DNA of 64,000 nucleotides from Hymenobacter translucens (GCF_020685205.1 NZ_JAJERB010000013.1:1-64000), one strand, 5' to 3'. Counted from the stretch's first letter, positions 36,030-44,408 are shown. Numbers and translations are program-made. The notes: generated by a model from the letters alone, not told the origin.

Positions 36030-36064
36030 ACAAGCCCCACCGGCTGAACGCGGGCAGGGCTTGT
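36030..36064 (-). terminator. Possible terminator after ftsY
   Basis: ACAAGCCC (36030-36037) pairs with GGGCTTGT (36057-36064); on the minus strand it is followed by GGCTTTTGG, only a short U-run. It would end the ftsY transcript 74 bases after the stop; weak evidence. Confidence 0.5.
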
Positions 36065-36137
36065 AAATAAACCGGGGAAATCACACCGTAAACTTCCCTG
36101 CTTGGATAAGGAGGGGAACTAGTTGTCTGGGTGGCTT

Positions 36138-37115
36138 CTACTTCTTGAACAGGGAGTTCACGAAGGTGTGGCGGTCGAACAGCTGCAGGTCGGTCATCTT
36201 CTCTCCTACCCCGATGTAGCGCACGGGGATGCTGAACTGGTCGGAAATGCCGATAACCACGCCGCCCTTGGCCGTGCCGTCGAGCTTGGTGATGGCCAGA
36301 GCCGATACCTCGGTGGCCTTGGTGAACTCCTTGGCCTGCAGGAAGGCGTTCTGCCCGGTGCTGCCGTCGAGCACGAGCAGCACCTCGTGGGGCGCATCGG
36401 GAATCACCTTCTGCATCACGCGCTTGATCTTGCTCAGCTCGTTCATCAGGTTCACCTTGTTGTGCAGGCGGCCGGCGGTGTCGATGATGACCACGTCGGC
36501 GCCCATCTCCACGCCTTTCTGCACCGCGTCGTACGCCACGGAAGCCGGGTCGGTGTTCATGCCGTGGGAAATGACGGGCACGCCCACGCGCTGTCCCCAC
36601 ACGATGAGCTGGTCGACGGCGGCGGCGCGAAAGGTATCGGCGGCACCGAGCACGACTTTCTTGCCAGCCGAGTGGAAGCGGTGAGCCAGCTTGCCGATGG
36701 TCGTGGTTTTGCCGACTCCGTTCACGCCCACCACCATAATCACGAAGGGCTGCCCGGGGCTGTCGGCGCGGTCGAGGATGGCGCGGGAGCCGGTGGCGCC
36801 GCTGTTGGCGTCAAGCAGCTCCACGATTTCCTCGCGCAGGATGCGGTCCAGCTCCGCGGTGCTCACGTACTTGTCGCGGGCCACGCGCTTCTCGATGCGG
36901 TCAATCACCTTGACGGTGGTATCGATACCCACGTCGGAGTGCACCAATAGGCTTTCCAGGTCGTCGAGCACCGACTCATCCACAGTAGCCTTGCCGACGA
37001 CGGCCTTGCTAAGCTGGTCGAAGAAGCTGGTCTTGGTTTTCTGGAGGCCTTCGTCGAGGGCCTGCTGCTGTTCCTTGCTTTCCTTGTCCTTCTTGAAAAA
37101 ATCGAAAAGTCCCAT
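36138..37115 (-). CDS. ftsY: Signal recognition particle receptor FtsY
   Basis: GTPase that docks SRP-ribosome complexes at the membrane. The 325-residue protein has a short charged N terminus (FDFFKKDKESKEQQQ) instead of the long acidic A domain of E. coli, then the N domain and the G domain with VGVNGVGKTTTIGKLA, LGAADTFRAAAVDQL, VIIDTAGRLHN and ITKLDGTAKGGV, ending with the closing motif GVGEKMTDLQLFD. Its start codon is directly followed upstream by GGTCTTGG repeat elements. It belongs to the usual Bacteroidota rpmG-DUF4295-ftsY-rimO series. Confidence 0.97.
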   Translation of the reverse strand: MGLFDFFKKDKESKEQQQALDEGLQKTKTSFFDQLSKAVVGKATVDESVLDDLESLLVHSDVGIDTTVKVIDRIEKRVARDKYVSTAELDRILREEIVELLDANSGATGSRAILDRADSPGQPFVIMVVGVNGVGKTTTIGKLAHRFHSAGKKVVLGAADTFRAAAVDQLIVWGQRVGVPVISHGMNTDPASVAYDAVQKGVEMGADVVIIDTAGRLHNKVNLMNELSKIKRVMQKVIPDAPHEVLLVLDGSTGQNAFLQAKEFTKATEVSALAITKLDGTAKGGVVIGISDQFSIPVRYIGVGEKMTDLQLFDRHTFVNSLFKK

Positions 37116-37116
37116 G

Positions 37117-37290
37117 GGGGTCTTGGGGTATTAGGGTGCCGGGGACTTGGTCGAACAGGCTGTTCAGCCCCCAATCCGGCATCCGCCGGGTAAACGGTTA
37201 GCAAGTTAGGGTTCTGCCCGGCAACGCGGCCGACGGCAAAAAATCCAAGACCCCAAGACCCTAAGACCCCAAGCTCCCAAATACCCCAAC
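37117..37290. repeat. GGTCTTGGGGTATT-type imperfect inverted repeat upstream of ftsY
   Basis: GGGGTCTTGGGGTATT (37117-37132) faces several CCAAGACCC / CCCTAAGACCCC units (37243-37270) and AATACCCCAA (37280-37289). It covers almost the whole gap between ftsY and the DUF4295 terminator, so the ftsY promoter must lie within it. Confidence 0.6.
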
Positions 37291-37298
37291 ACGCAAAA

Positions 37299-37320
37299 AA
37301 GTCCCACGCAGGCGGGACTT
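37299..37320 (-). terminator. Terminator after the L33-DUF4295 pair
   Basis: Stem AAGTCCC/GGGACTT (37299-37305 with 37314-37320), eight-base loop, and on the minus strand a TTTTTT run directly after. It lies 37 bases past the DUF4295 stop, so ftsY is not simply read through from rpmG. Confidence 0.85.
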
Positions 37321-37356
37321 CTTCACTAGGGTCGGTACGCCACCAAAGGCGAAAGC

Positions 37357-37518
37357 CTACTTAACGCCGGTGCTGATAAACTCCTGGACTTTATCAACGG
37401 GCACCATTTCCTCGCGGAAGGTGTAAGCGCCGGTCTTGGGCGACTTTACAGCGCGGATGACCTTTGCCCAGTCTTTGCCGCCTGCTACTTTCAGGGTTGC
37501 TACTACTTTCTTAGCCAT
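37357..37518 (-). CDS. DUF4295 family small protein
   Basis: A 53-residue basic protein, MAKKVVATLKVAGGKDWAKV at the start and YTFREEMVPVDKVQEFIST near the end, the standard DUF4295 pattern found only next to ribosomal protein genes in Bacteroidota. It is seven bases downstream of rpmG. Its ribosomal link is suggested by context; homologues have been noted as ribosome-associated candidates, but no function is shown here. Confidence 0.93.
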   Translation of the reverse strand: MAKKVVATLKVAGGKDWAKVIRAVKSPKTGAYTFREEMVPVDKVQEFISTGVK

Positions 37519-37525
37519 CGCTCAA

Positions 37526-37708
37526 TTACTTGATTTCCTTGTGGACGGTCATTTTCTTGAGGACGGGGTTGAACTTCTTCAACTCAATGCGCTCAGGGGT
37601 GTTCTTGCGGTTCTTTGTGGTGACGTAGCGCGAGGTGCCCGGCTGACCCGAGTTCTTGTGCTCGGTGCACTCGAGGATTACCTGCACCCGGTTTCCTTTC
37701 TTAGCCAT
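37526..37708 (-). CDS. rpmG: 50S ribosomal protein L33
   Basis: A 60-residue basic protein with [34 protein letters not shown] and the C-terminal KEIK, the L33 pattern. The zinc-binding CxxC pairs of the C+ form are absent (one Cys only), so this is a C- type. Co-transcribed with DUF4295 from a recognisable promoter at 37738-37768. Confidence 0.97.
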   Translation of the reverse strand: MAKKGNRVQVILECTEHKNSGQPGTSRYVTTKNRKNTPERIELKKFNPVLKKMTVHKEIK

Positions 37709-37737
37709 CTCGACTGGGGGTTTTGGATTAAGGACTG

Positions 37738-37768
37738 CAAAGGTACGAGGGTTTTTGGAATTGACAAA
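37738..37768 (-). promoter_or_regulatory. Bacteroidota sigma-A-type promoter of rpmG
   Basis: On the minus strand a TTTG -33 element (37768-37765) is followed after 19 bases by TACCTTTG (37745-37738), matching the TTTG-N19-TAnnTTTG consensus. The leader to the rpmG ATG would be about 25 bases. Confidence 0.75.
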
Positions 37769-37855
37769 CAGTTAAGTCAATGTAAACCCAAGTTTTACTA
37801 ATTGGGGAAGCGGTCGGAAAGTTCCGTCGGCCCGTAGGCCCCTGCTGCCGGCTTT

Positions 37856-39511
37856 TTACTTGAGCTCGGGCAGCTTAAAATTATCAAGCACGCTGGGCTG
37901 GGCCATCAGGGCCTCGATGGCGCTGGCCGTTCGCGGGGCCTCCACTGATAGGTTTTCCCAACCGGTAGCAGTTATCAGAATATCGTCTTCGATACGCACC
38001 CCGATGTTCCACCACTTTTTGTCGCAGGGGCTGCCTTCGGGAATGTAGATGCCGGGCTCCACGGTAATGACGTTGCCGGCCTTAAGCGGGCCGAAGGTAC
38101 CCCGGTCGTGCACGTCGAGGCCGAGGTAGTGGCTGGTGCCGTGCGGAAAGTAGCGGCGCATCTCGGTGGCGTCCTTGATGATGCCCAGGGCAATGAGGCC
38201 GTCGATAACGACTTTCTGCGCCGCCTTGTTGGGAGCGAAGAAGTCGTTGCCAGGCTTGCACTTCTCAAACGCCGCCTGCTGGGCCTGGTACACCAGGTCG
38301 TAGATCTGCCGCTGCTCGGGCGTGAATTTGCCCGAGGCCGGGGCCGTGCGCGTCACGTCGGCGGTGTAGCCGTGGTACTCGGCCCCGCAGTCCATCAGAA
38401 TCAGGTCGTTGCCGAGGCGGGGCTTGTCGTTGGTTTCGTAGTGCAGGATGCAGCCGTTGGCACCCGCTCCCACGATACTGGGGTAGCCCTCAAACTCGGC
38501 CCCGTATTTTTTGTACACGAACTCATGCAGGCCCTGCACCTCCATTTCCGACATATCCGGCCGCAGCGCTTTCAGCACTTCCTGCTGGGCCACGGTCGAT
38601 ATCCGGATAGCCCGGCGCAGCAACGCCAGCTCTTCCGGCGTCTTAACTTCCCGCAGCTGGTTCAGCCACTCATCCAAGGAATGGCTGTTCAGGCGGGTAG
38701 CAGGAATAGCCGCCGCGGCTTTGCGACGGTCGGTTTCGGTGGTGGCCTTGCGGAAGGCACTGATCCGGCTGTCGGCGGCCAGCGTGGGGTCCTGCTTGGC
38801 CAGCTGCTCCAGGTAGGTCTGCACCGCTACCCCGTTGGCCGCGCCCTGGCTGCGAATAGTCGCGTAGACGGCAGCCCGGGCCGCGTTGTAGTCGGCCGGA
38901 ATGACGGCTTTGCGCCGGAACGCGGAAACCAGGTTAGCCAGGTCGGCGGGGTCGCGGGGGTCGTCGCGGACATCGGTGGGCAGGTCCAGAAACAGAATCT
39001 GACTGAACGCGCTCCACGCAATGGGGGCCGCGGCGAAATCCTTGTTGAGCGCCACATATGCCAGCCCTAGCTGCTGGCGGGCGCCCTCCTCACCAAGGCG
39101 GCGGCCGGTCCACAGCTCCCGGGCGGGGTCGCGGGGCTGCACGTACAGGGCCTCCGTGATGCCGCCCTTGCCGCCAATATTCTGGGGCTCCTTGAACAAG
39201 ACCAGCACCGCATTGGGCTCGTCGTACCCGGTCAGGTAGTAAAGGTCCGGGTTCGGGTGGTAGAGGTAGCTGACGTCGTTGGCCCGGTTGCGGACGGCGG
39301 CGGCAAAAAAAACGGCAACGGCGCGAGCTGGCAGCTTTTGCCGCAGCAGCTCACGCCGTTGCCGATGAAAGGCGGGGTCCAGAAAATCGGCCGGGCGGTC
39401 GGGGCCGGCGGGCCGCTGGGCCTGCACGACGGTAACCGGTCCGGTCAGCAAGGCCATCAGGACGACGGCTTGGACCAACGGGGATATTTTCTTCAGAAAG
39501 CCAGACAGCAT
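37856..39511 (-). CDS. Exported Xaa-Pro aminopeptidase (aminopeptidase P, M24B)
   Basis: Dinuclear-metal peptidase releasing N-terminal residues before proline. The 551 residues start with a signal peptide (MLSGFLKKISPLVQAVVLMALLTGPVTVVQAQ), so it is periplasmic, unlike E. coli PepP. After the N-terminal domain (YLYHPNPDLYYLTGYDEPNAVL) the pita-bread domain shows the ligands in DLILMDCGAEYHGYTADVTRT (two Asp), RRYFPHGTSHYLGLDVHDRG (His), ITVEPGIYI (Glu) and IGVRIEDDILIT (Glu). It sits between rpmB and rpmG, genes that are usually adjacent in this phylum. Confidence 0.94.
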   Translation of the reverse strand: MLSGFLKKISPLVQAVVLMALLTGPVTVVQAQRPAGPDRPADFLDPAFHRQRRELLRQKLPARAVAVFFAAAVRNRANDVSYLYHPNPDLYYLTGYDEPNAVLVLFKEPQNIGGKGGITEALYVQPRDPARELWTGRRLGEEGARQQLGLAYVALNKDFAAAPIAWSAFSQILFLDLPTDVRDDPRDPADLANLVSAFRRKAVIPADYNAARAAVYATIRSQGAANGVAVQTYLEQLAKQDPTLAADSRISAFRKATTETDRRKAAAAIPATRLNSHSLDEWLNQLREVKTPEELALLRRAIRISTVAQQEVLKALRPDMSEMEVQGLHEFVYKKYGAEFEGYPSIVGAGANGCILHYETNDKPRLGNDLILMDCGAEYHGYTADVTRTAPASGKFTPEQRQIYDLVYQAQQAAFEKCKPGNDFFAPNKAAQKVVIDGLIALGIIKDATEMRRYFPHGTSHYLGLDVHDRGTFGPLKAGNVITVEPGIYIPEGSPCDKKWWNIGVRIEDDILITATGWENLSVEAPRTASAIEALMAQPSVLDNFKLPELK

Positions 39512-39606
39512 AGGCGGGGACGAGGGCCGGAAGGTAGGCCAAACAAAGAGTTCAGCCTAAACGTCGCGGTTTTCGCCCAGGTTGTTGCTTCCAGCTTTCG
39601 AAAAAG

Positions 39607-39846
39607 CTAGTAAACGATGAAGCCCTGAGCCTTCGCCTTCTTCAAGGTGGCCATGATGCCATTCTTGTTGATGGTGCGGATGGTCGAGGTAGCCACTTTC
39701 AGGGTTACCCAGGCATCCTCCTCGGGGATGTAGAAACGCTTCTTCTGCAGGTTGGGGAAGAACTTGCGCTTGGTCTTGTTGTTGGCGTGCGACACGTTGT
39801 TGCCTACGCGGGTACGCTTGCCGGTCAAATCACAAACTCGGGCCAT
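39607..39846 (-). CDS. rpmB: 50S ribosomal protein L28
   Basis: A 79-residue basic protein with [36 protein letters not shown] and [16 protein letters not shown], the L28 pattern. A promoter fits upstream at 39888-39918. The aminopeptidase gene follows downstream after 95 bases. Confidence 0.97.
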   Translation of the reverse strand: MARVCDLTGKRTRVGNNVSHANNKTKRKFFPNLQKKRFYIPEEDAWVTLKVATSTIRTINKNGIMATLKKAKAQGFIVY

Positions 39847-39887
39847 GATATCAGGTACTTATGAGGTTCAATGCGGGAAAAGGGACG

Positions 39888-39918
39888 CAAATATCGGTAA
39901 AAGTCTGATACCGACAAA
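39888..39918 (-). promoter_or_regulatory. Promoter of rpmB
   Basis: Minus-strand TTTG (39918-39915), 19-base spacer, GATATTTG (39895-39888; one mismatch to TAnnTTTG). The spacing equals that of the rpmG promoter. Confidence 0.6.
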
Positions 39919-39941
39919 CCGGCGCCCTGAAAAATAGTGAG

Positions 39942-40124
39942 TTAGCCTCTGGCCGAACCGCCTGCATCCTTGCCCGTTGCGCGGGAAAAACCCCACGGGC
40001 AGTGCCGGCAGCCGCTTTGGCAGCAACTACCACGCCGGCGGTGATACTGCTCGGTAAACACCATCAGGCCGTCGGGCGTGAAGTAGAAATCACCGGGTTG
40101 CAGGGGCTGGGGCTTGGGGGGCAT
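39942..40124 (-). CDS. DUF5522 small cysteine-rich protein
   Basis: A 60-residue protein with LQPGDFYFTPDGLMVFTEQY followed by HRRRGSCCQSGCRHCPWGF. The four Cys (CC...C..C) plus His form a likely metal site, and GDFYFTxDGxxVFTxxYHxxRGxCCxxxCRHCP is the DUF5522 hallmark. Related short sequences are found as an N-terminal or stand-alone unit in Bacteroidota and other bacteria; the activity is unknown. It lies between rpmB and the Rid gene. Confidence 0.85.
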   Translation of the reverse strand: MPPKPQPLQPGDFYFTPDGLMVFTEQYHRRRGSCCQSGCRHCPWGFSRATGKDAGGSARG

Positions 40125-40140
40125 CGGAGTTGGTCGTTGT

Positions 40141-40226
40141 GCGTTGTCCGTTGTTCGTTGTCAGAATTGGTCTGCCGGGCGCTTTATCAGCACAGCCTGA
40201 CAACGGACAACTGATAACTGACAACT
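40141..40226. repeat. Intergenic inverted repeat, family A
   Basis: Left arm GTTGTCCGTTGTTCGTTGTC (from 40143) and right arm CTGACAACGGACAACTGATA (from 40198) with further GACAAC units to 40226. It fills the whole gap between the DUF5522 and Rid genes. Same family as at 111, 61075 and 62441. Confidence 0.75.
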
Positions 40227-40605
40227 AGCCCCGCAGGGCGGCCACGCACTCGATTTCCACCAGCGCGTCGAGCGGTAGCCGCGACACCTCCACGGTGGTG
40301 CGGGCCGGGCGGTGGGTGCCGAATACGTCTTCGTACACGGCATTCATGCGCCCGAACTCGGCGAAGTTCTTCAGGAACACGGTCGTCTTCACAATGTCGG
40401 CCAGGCCCAGGCCGGCGGCCGACAACACCGTGCCCAGGTTGGCCAGGGCCTGCCGGGTCTGATCCTCAATGGTGAGGGCCTCGATCTGCATTGAAAGGGG
40501 GTTCAGGGGCGTCTGCCCCGAGCAAAACACCAGCCCGCCGGCTACGATTCCCTGGGAATAGGGCCCCACGGCCCGGGGCGCCTCACTATGATGTACAATT
40601 TCCAT
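40225..40605 (-). CDS. Rid-family reactive enamine/imine deaminase
   Basis: A 126-residue RidA/YjgF-like protein: APRAVGPYSQGIVAGGLVFCSGQTPLNP at residues 9-36, then LGLADIVKTTVFLKNFAEFGRMNAVY, and the active-site RPARTTVEVSRLPLDALVEIE (Arg about residue 104). The catalytic Arg and the Tyr of GPYSQ are present, which supports hydrolysis of 2-aminoacrylate-like intermediates released by PLP enzymes. Confidence 0.95.
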   Translation of the reverse strand: MEIVHHSEAPRAVGPYSQGIVAGGLVFCSGQTPLNPLSMQIEALTIEDQTRQALANLGTVLSAAGLGLADIVKTTVFLKNFAEFGRMNAVYEDVFGTHRPARTTVEVSRLPLDALVEIECVAALRG

Positions 40606-40753
40606 ACGGTTGCGCCGGCGAAAACCCGGCCCGGCAAAGGTAGCCGGTGAAGCCAGAACTGCGGGCCTGGAGTTGAGACATCAGAGTCGTTTCGGCAATA
40701 AGACCCGGCTAAGCGCTACGTTCTGCTATCTGATATCGAAGAAGTCCTCAGCG

Positions 40754-41662
40754 CTACTGGTCGCCTTTGCGGGGAATATTCTTCAGGTCCTGCAGGCTGC
40801 CGCTGCTGTTGAAGTTCAGGGTCATGTCCCTGGGGCTGCCTTTGCCGGCCGCTACCACTACCGAGCCGGTGAGCTTGTAAGGCGTCTTTTCGGCTTTGAA
40901 CAGCGTTTTGAACGCCACCTTGGGCAAGCCCTTGGGCTCGAAGTGGATCCGGATGGGCATCAGCTCGGTGCCTTTGGTGCGGAACGAGACGTCTTTTTCC
41001 TCGGTGCCCTGCACGGCCATATCGTCGCTGACGCGGAAGGTGTAGTTGACCCGGCGGATCGTAACCGGAAAGGGGTTGTAGTTGGTGACCTTGAGCGTGA
41101 CGACAGCCTCGCCGTTTTTCAGGCCCAGGTCTTTGATGTCGACGTCGGCTACCTCCACCTTGGGCAGCTTGGGCACATATACCCGCCGGGTTACGGTGAC
41201 GGGAATGCGCCGGGGCCCCGCCACCGGCAGGCGGGTAAACAAGGTCATGGCAATCTGCACGTCCACGCAGTCCTGCTGACTGGTTTTGAGCTTCTTTTTC
41301 ACGTTGCCCAGGTCCACCGACATCGGCACCCGCAGGTGGCTCACGCTGTCGCCGTGCAGCACGGTGGGCTCGTCCTTGGCGCCGCGGGCCAGCATGGTGC
41401 CGTCGACGCGGGTTTCGTAGGTGAAGGAGTCAATTTTGAGGGTAACGGGCATGTTGTTGCGCAGGTCGATTTTCAGCTGGGCCTGCAGGGCGTCGGGCGT
41501 GATATTGTTGACCGACATGGTCACGTTTTCCAGCGTCGGGAGCAGCTCTTTGCCCTGGTCGGTTTTCTGGTAGAAGTAGTAGCCGCCGGCCCCAAGCAGC
41601 AACAGCAGGACCAGCAGCGTCCAGCGTACGGGGTGGGATTCACGGTTGGAAGTGGTAGCCAT
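40754..41662 (-). CDS. Membrane-anchored LEA type 2 family protein
   Basis: A 302-residue protein with one N-terminal membrane segment (WTLLVLLLLLGAGGYYFYQKT, about 15-35) and a periplasmic part with two LEA_2/WHy-like beta domains: VTMSVNNITPDALQAQLKID...MPVTLKIDSFTY and VEVADVDIKDLGL...VTNYNPFPVTIRRVNYTF. The NYNPFPVTI signature is typical. LEA_2 proteins are linked to desiccation or envelope stress in plants; in bacteria the role is open. Confidence 0.85.
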   Translation of the reverse strand: MATTSNRESHPVRWTLLVLLLLLGAGGYYFYQKTDQGKELLPTLENVTMSVNNITPDALQAQLKIDLRNNMPVTLKIDSFTYETRVDGTMLARGAKDEPTVLHGDSVSHLRVPMSVDLGNVKKKLKTSQQDCVDVQIAMTLFTRLPVAGPRRIPVTVTRRVYVPKLPKVEVADVDIKDLGLKNGEAVVTLKVTNYNPFPVTIRRVNYTFRVSDDMAVQGTEEKDVSFRTKGTELMPIRIHFEPKGLPKVAFKTLFKAEKTPYKLTGSVVVAAGKGSPRDMTLNFNSSGSLQDLKNIPRKGDQ

Positions 41663-41872
41663 CAGCGGGTTAGGTGAAATCGGGCGAAAATCAACAAGCT
41701 CAACAGTATGCTATTGACTTACAGGCATTTATCAGGCGTACGCGAAAACCCAGGGCCAGGGTTGACGGTTAGGCTGGTGAAATTGCCTGATTTAGCCGCT
41801 TCCGGCCGTTTTGCGTAGTTTTGAGTCCGGCCCCACCCCGGCAGTTTCCCACCTTCTTTATCATTCCGACTT

Positions 41873-43117
41873 ATGCAGACCACATCCGCCACCGCCTCCC
41901 GCAGCCAGGAGCTGATGCAGCTTGAAGACCAGTACGGCGCCCACAACTATCACCCGCTCCCGGTGGTGCTGAGCCGGGGCGAGGGCGTGCACGTCTGGGA
42001 CGTGGAAGGCAAGCACTACTTCGACTTTCTCTCCGCTTACTCGGCCGTCAACCAGGGCCACTGCCACCCCCGCATCATCGGGGCCATGATCGAGCAGGCC
42101 CAGCGGCTGACCCTTACTTCCCGCGCCTTTTTCAACGACCAGCTGGGTCCCGCCGAAAAGCAGCTGTGCGAGCTGTTCGGCTATGACAAGGCGCTGCTGA
42201 TGAACTCCGGGGCCGAAGCCGTGGAAACTGCCCTGAAGCTGGCCCGCAAGTGGGGCTACCAGGAAAAAGGCATTGCTCCCAACCAGGCCCGTATCCTCGT
42301 CGCCGAGCATAACTTCCACGGCCGCACCACCGGCATCATCTCCTTCAGCACCGACCCCGACTCCACCGGCGGGTTCGGCCCTTATATGCCCGGCTACCAG
42401 GTAGTGCCCTACGACGACCTGGCCGCGCTGGAAGAGGCGCTGCAGGATCCGCATGTGTGCGCTTTCATGGTGGAGCCCATCCAGGGCGAGGCTGGCGTAG
42501 TAGTGCCGTCGGAAGGCTACCTCGCCAAAGCCTTTGCGCTGTGCAAAAGCCACAAGGTGCTGTTCATTGCCGACGAAATCCAGACCGGCCTGGGCCGGAC
42601 GGGCGAGCTGCTGGCAACCTGCTACGAGGGCGTGCACGCCGACGTGCTGATCCTGGGTAAGGCCCTGAGCGGGGGCGTGCTGCCGGTGTCGGCGGTGCTG
42701 GCCCGCAACGAAATCATGCTCACCATCAAGCCCGGCCAGCACGGGTCCACCTTTGGGGGCAACCCCGTGGCCTGCGCCGTGCTGCGCGCTGCCCTCGATG
42801 TGCTCCAGGACGAGCACCTGATCAGCAATGCCAAGGCCCTGGGCGAAGTATTCCGGGAGCGGATGCGCCGCATCCAGGCCCGCCGCCCCGAAGTAGTAGA
42901 GCTGGTGCGCGGCAAAGGCCTGCTGAACGCCGTCATCATCCGGCCCAGCGTCGACGGCCGCACGGCCTGGGACGTATGCGTGAGTTTGATGGAAAACGGC
43001 CTGCTGGCCAAGCCTACCCACGGCGACATCATCCGCTTTGCGCCGCCCCTGGTCATCAACGAGGAGCAGATGCACGAGGCCTGCGACATCATTGAAAAGG
43101 TAATACTCGCTTTTTAA
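41873..43117 (+). CDS. rocD: Ornithine--oxo-acid transaminase
   Basis: PLP enzyme moving the delta-amino group of ornithine to 2-oxoglutarate, giving glutamate semialdehyde. The 414 residues show the opening [19 protein letters not shown] typical of ornithine aminotransferases, [62 protein letters not shown] and the Schiff-base motif [26 protein letters not shown] box lies at 41816-41823, without a clear -33 partner. A terminator follows 20 bases after the stop. Confidence 0.95.
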   Translation: MQTTSATASRSQELMQLEDQYGAHNYHPLPVVLSRGEGVHVWDVEGKHYFDFLSAYSAVNQGHCHPRIIGAMIEQAQRLTLTSRAFFNDQLGPAEKQLCELFGYDKALLMNSGAEAVETALKLARKWGYQEKGIAPNQARILVAEHNFHGRTTGIISFSTDPDSTGGFGPYMPGYQVVPYDDLAALEEALQDPHVCAFMVEPIQGEAGVVVPSEGYLAKAFALCKSHKVLFIADEIQTGLGRTGELLATCYEGVHADVLILGKALSGGVLPVSAVLARNEIMLTIKPGQHGSTFGGNPVACAVLRAALDVLQDEHLISNAKALGEVFRERMRRIQARRPEVVELVRGKGLLNAVIIRPSVDGRTAWDVCVSLMENGLLAKPTHGDIIRFAPPLVINEEQMHEACDIIEKVILAF

Positions 43118-43137
43118 TGGTTTTCTGAACCGATAGG

Positions 43138-43171
43138 AAGGCAGGTCGTTCTAGCAGGAACGACCTGCCTT
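43138..43171 (+). terminator. Terminator of rocD
   Basis: A 13-base perfect stem (43138-43150 with 43159-43171, GGCAGGTCGTT core), eight-base loop, then a T-run to 43176. It ends only eight bases before the next start codon. Confidence 0.9.
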
Positions 43172-43183
43172 TTTTGTATCCGG

Positions 43184-43687
43184 ATGCGTAGCGGCTTCAT
43201 CTTACGATTCCTCGTTCTGCTGACCACAATGGCCGGTTGCCGAACGGGCCAGCAGTCCTTTACGGTACCGCTGCGCGCTACCCCGGTAGCTGCGTCCGGT
43301 CAGCCTAGCGACGCCAACCAGCCCGGGACCGTCATACCGCACGTGCGGTCTTCCCCATCTCCCCTACGCCGCCGGGCAGCTCCTGCGATTTCTGCCCGCC
43401 CTGCTCCGCTTACTCGGCTACCGCTACGACCAAGGCAGGCGCTGCTGGCCGGCCGCCCGACCCGGCTGCCGCAGCACCTGCTCCGGCCCCTGACCCAGAA
43501 AATGCCGCCCCGGCTTGCCCGCGACTATTCGCCCCTGGTGCTGGCTATCCTGCTGGCAACGTTGGCCATCCTGCTGCTTTCGGCTACGGCCGTTGGCATC
43601 CCGGGCTCCTACATCCCGCTGATAGGGGTCCTGATGCTGTTGCTGGCCGGGGCGGTGTACTATTTCTGGCGCTACGAGCAGCGGTAG
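43184..43687 (+). CDS. Lipoprotein of a tandem family, copy 1
   Basis: A 167-residue product with lipoprotein signal MRSGFILRFLVLLTTMAGC (Cys19), a long Pro/Arg/Ala-rich basic linker (residues 25-110) and two adjacent hydrophobic segments (SPLVLAILLATLAILLLSAT and IPLIGVLMLLLAGAVYYFW, about 115-162). The C-terminal pair of helices after a lipid anchor means the protein would span from an inner membrane anchor back into it. Layout and the CRT/CRS opening match the next gene. Function unknown. Confidence 0.7.
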   Translation: MRSGFILRFLVLLTTMAGCRTGQQSFTVPLRATPVAASGQPSDANQPGTVIPHVRSSPSPLRRRAAPAISARPAPLTRLPLRPRQALLAGRPTRLPQHLLRPLTQKMPPRLARDYSPLVLAILLATLAILLLSATAVGIPGSYIPLIGVLMLLLAGAVYYFWRYEQR

Positions 43688-43728
43688 CTGCTCTGAATCA
43701 CCCTATCCAAGTCCGCTTACCTTTGGTC

Positions 43729-44256
43729 ATGTCTATTCTCCTGCGCTACTTACTTGTGGCAACCATTCTAGTAATCACCAGCTGCCGCAGCGAGAAAGTG
43801 GCGTTTGACTTTGGTCAGCCATCACTACCAGCTGCCTCAGGCGCTGCTAGTGTCCGGGCAGGTGCGCCAGCCACTCTTCCTGCTCTGCCCCGGCAGGCAC
43901 AGCCCTCGGTCCGTCGACTGCAATTGGTTCAACGAGTTGCTGCGCGCCCGGCCAGGCCCACCCATATCAACCGGGGCCGGCTGGCCCTGGCTTCGGCAGC
44001 CCAATCGGTGGCAGCGGTTGATAAGAAGCCCCAAAAACGGCCGCACGACGATGGGGAAGGCATTGTCCACGTGGGCATTTTCGTACTGGGCCTGGCGGTG
44101 GTAGCGGCCGGGGTAGCCATAGGCATTGGGCTCGGAGGCTGGCTGGGGCTAGGCGTAGCAGCGGCCATTGTACTCCTCGGCTACGTCGTGGCCACCTTTG
44201 GCATTGGGGGCCGGCACGCCTGGCTTGAGATTTACCAGGAATTCTTCAACCTGTAG
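43729..44256 (+). CDS. Lipoprotein of a tandem family, copy 2
   Basis: A 175-residue product: signal MSILLRYLLVATILVITSC (Cys19), then RSEKVAFDFGQP, a basic Ala/Pro/Arg linker with LVQRVAARPARPTHINRGRL, and two hydrophobic segments (HVGIFVLGLAVVAAGVAIGI and GLGVAAAIVLLGYVVATFGI). A consensus TACCTTTG box at 43718-43725 ends three bases before the ATG, so translation may start at or very near the 5' end of the mRNA. Similar in layout to copy 1 and in its opening to the remnant that follows. Function unknown. Confidence 0.7.
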   Translation: MSILLRYLLVATILVITSCRSEKVAFDFGQPSLPAASGAASVRAGAPATLPALPRQAQPSVRRLQLVQRVAARPARPTHINRGRLALASAAQSVAAVDKKPQKRPHDDGEGIVHVGIFVLGLAVVAAGVAIGIGLGGWLGLGVAAAIVLLGYVVATFGIGGRHAWLEIYQEFFNL

Positions 44257-44264
44257 TCGCCCGG

Positions 44265-44408
44265 ATGAGGGCTGTCAGTGCCTTTCAGCTGCTGGCTGCG
44301 CTGGTAGGCTGCCGGAGCGAGCGGGTGGCGTTTCAATTTCAGCGTCTTCCCCCAAGCCGTACTCATCACCTCGGAGCCGGTTGTGCCAACGGCTATGACA
44401 GCCGATGA
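44265..44408 (+). pseudogene. Truncated third copy of the tandem lipoprotein family
   Basis: A 47-codon frame starting eight bases after copy 2: MRAVSAFQLLAALVGC then RSERVAFQFQRLPPSRTHH, closely similar to the CRSEKVAFDF opening of copy 2. The linker and both membrane helices are missing; a stop comes after GYDSR. It looks like a decayed duplicate, though a short expressed lipoprotein is possible. Confidence 0.6.
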
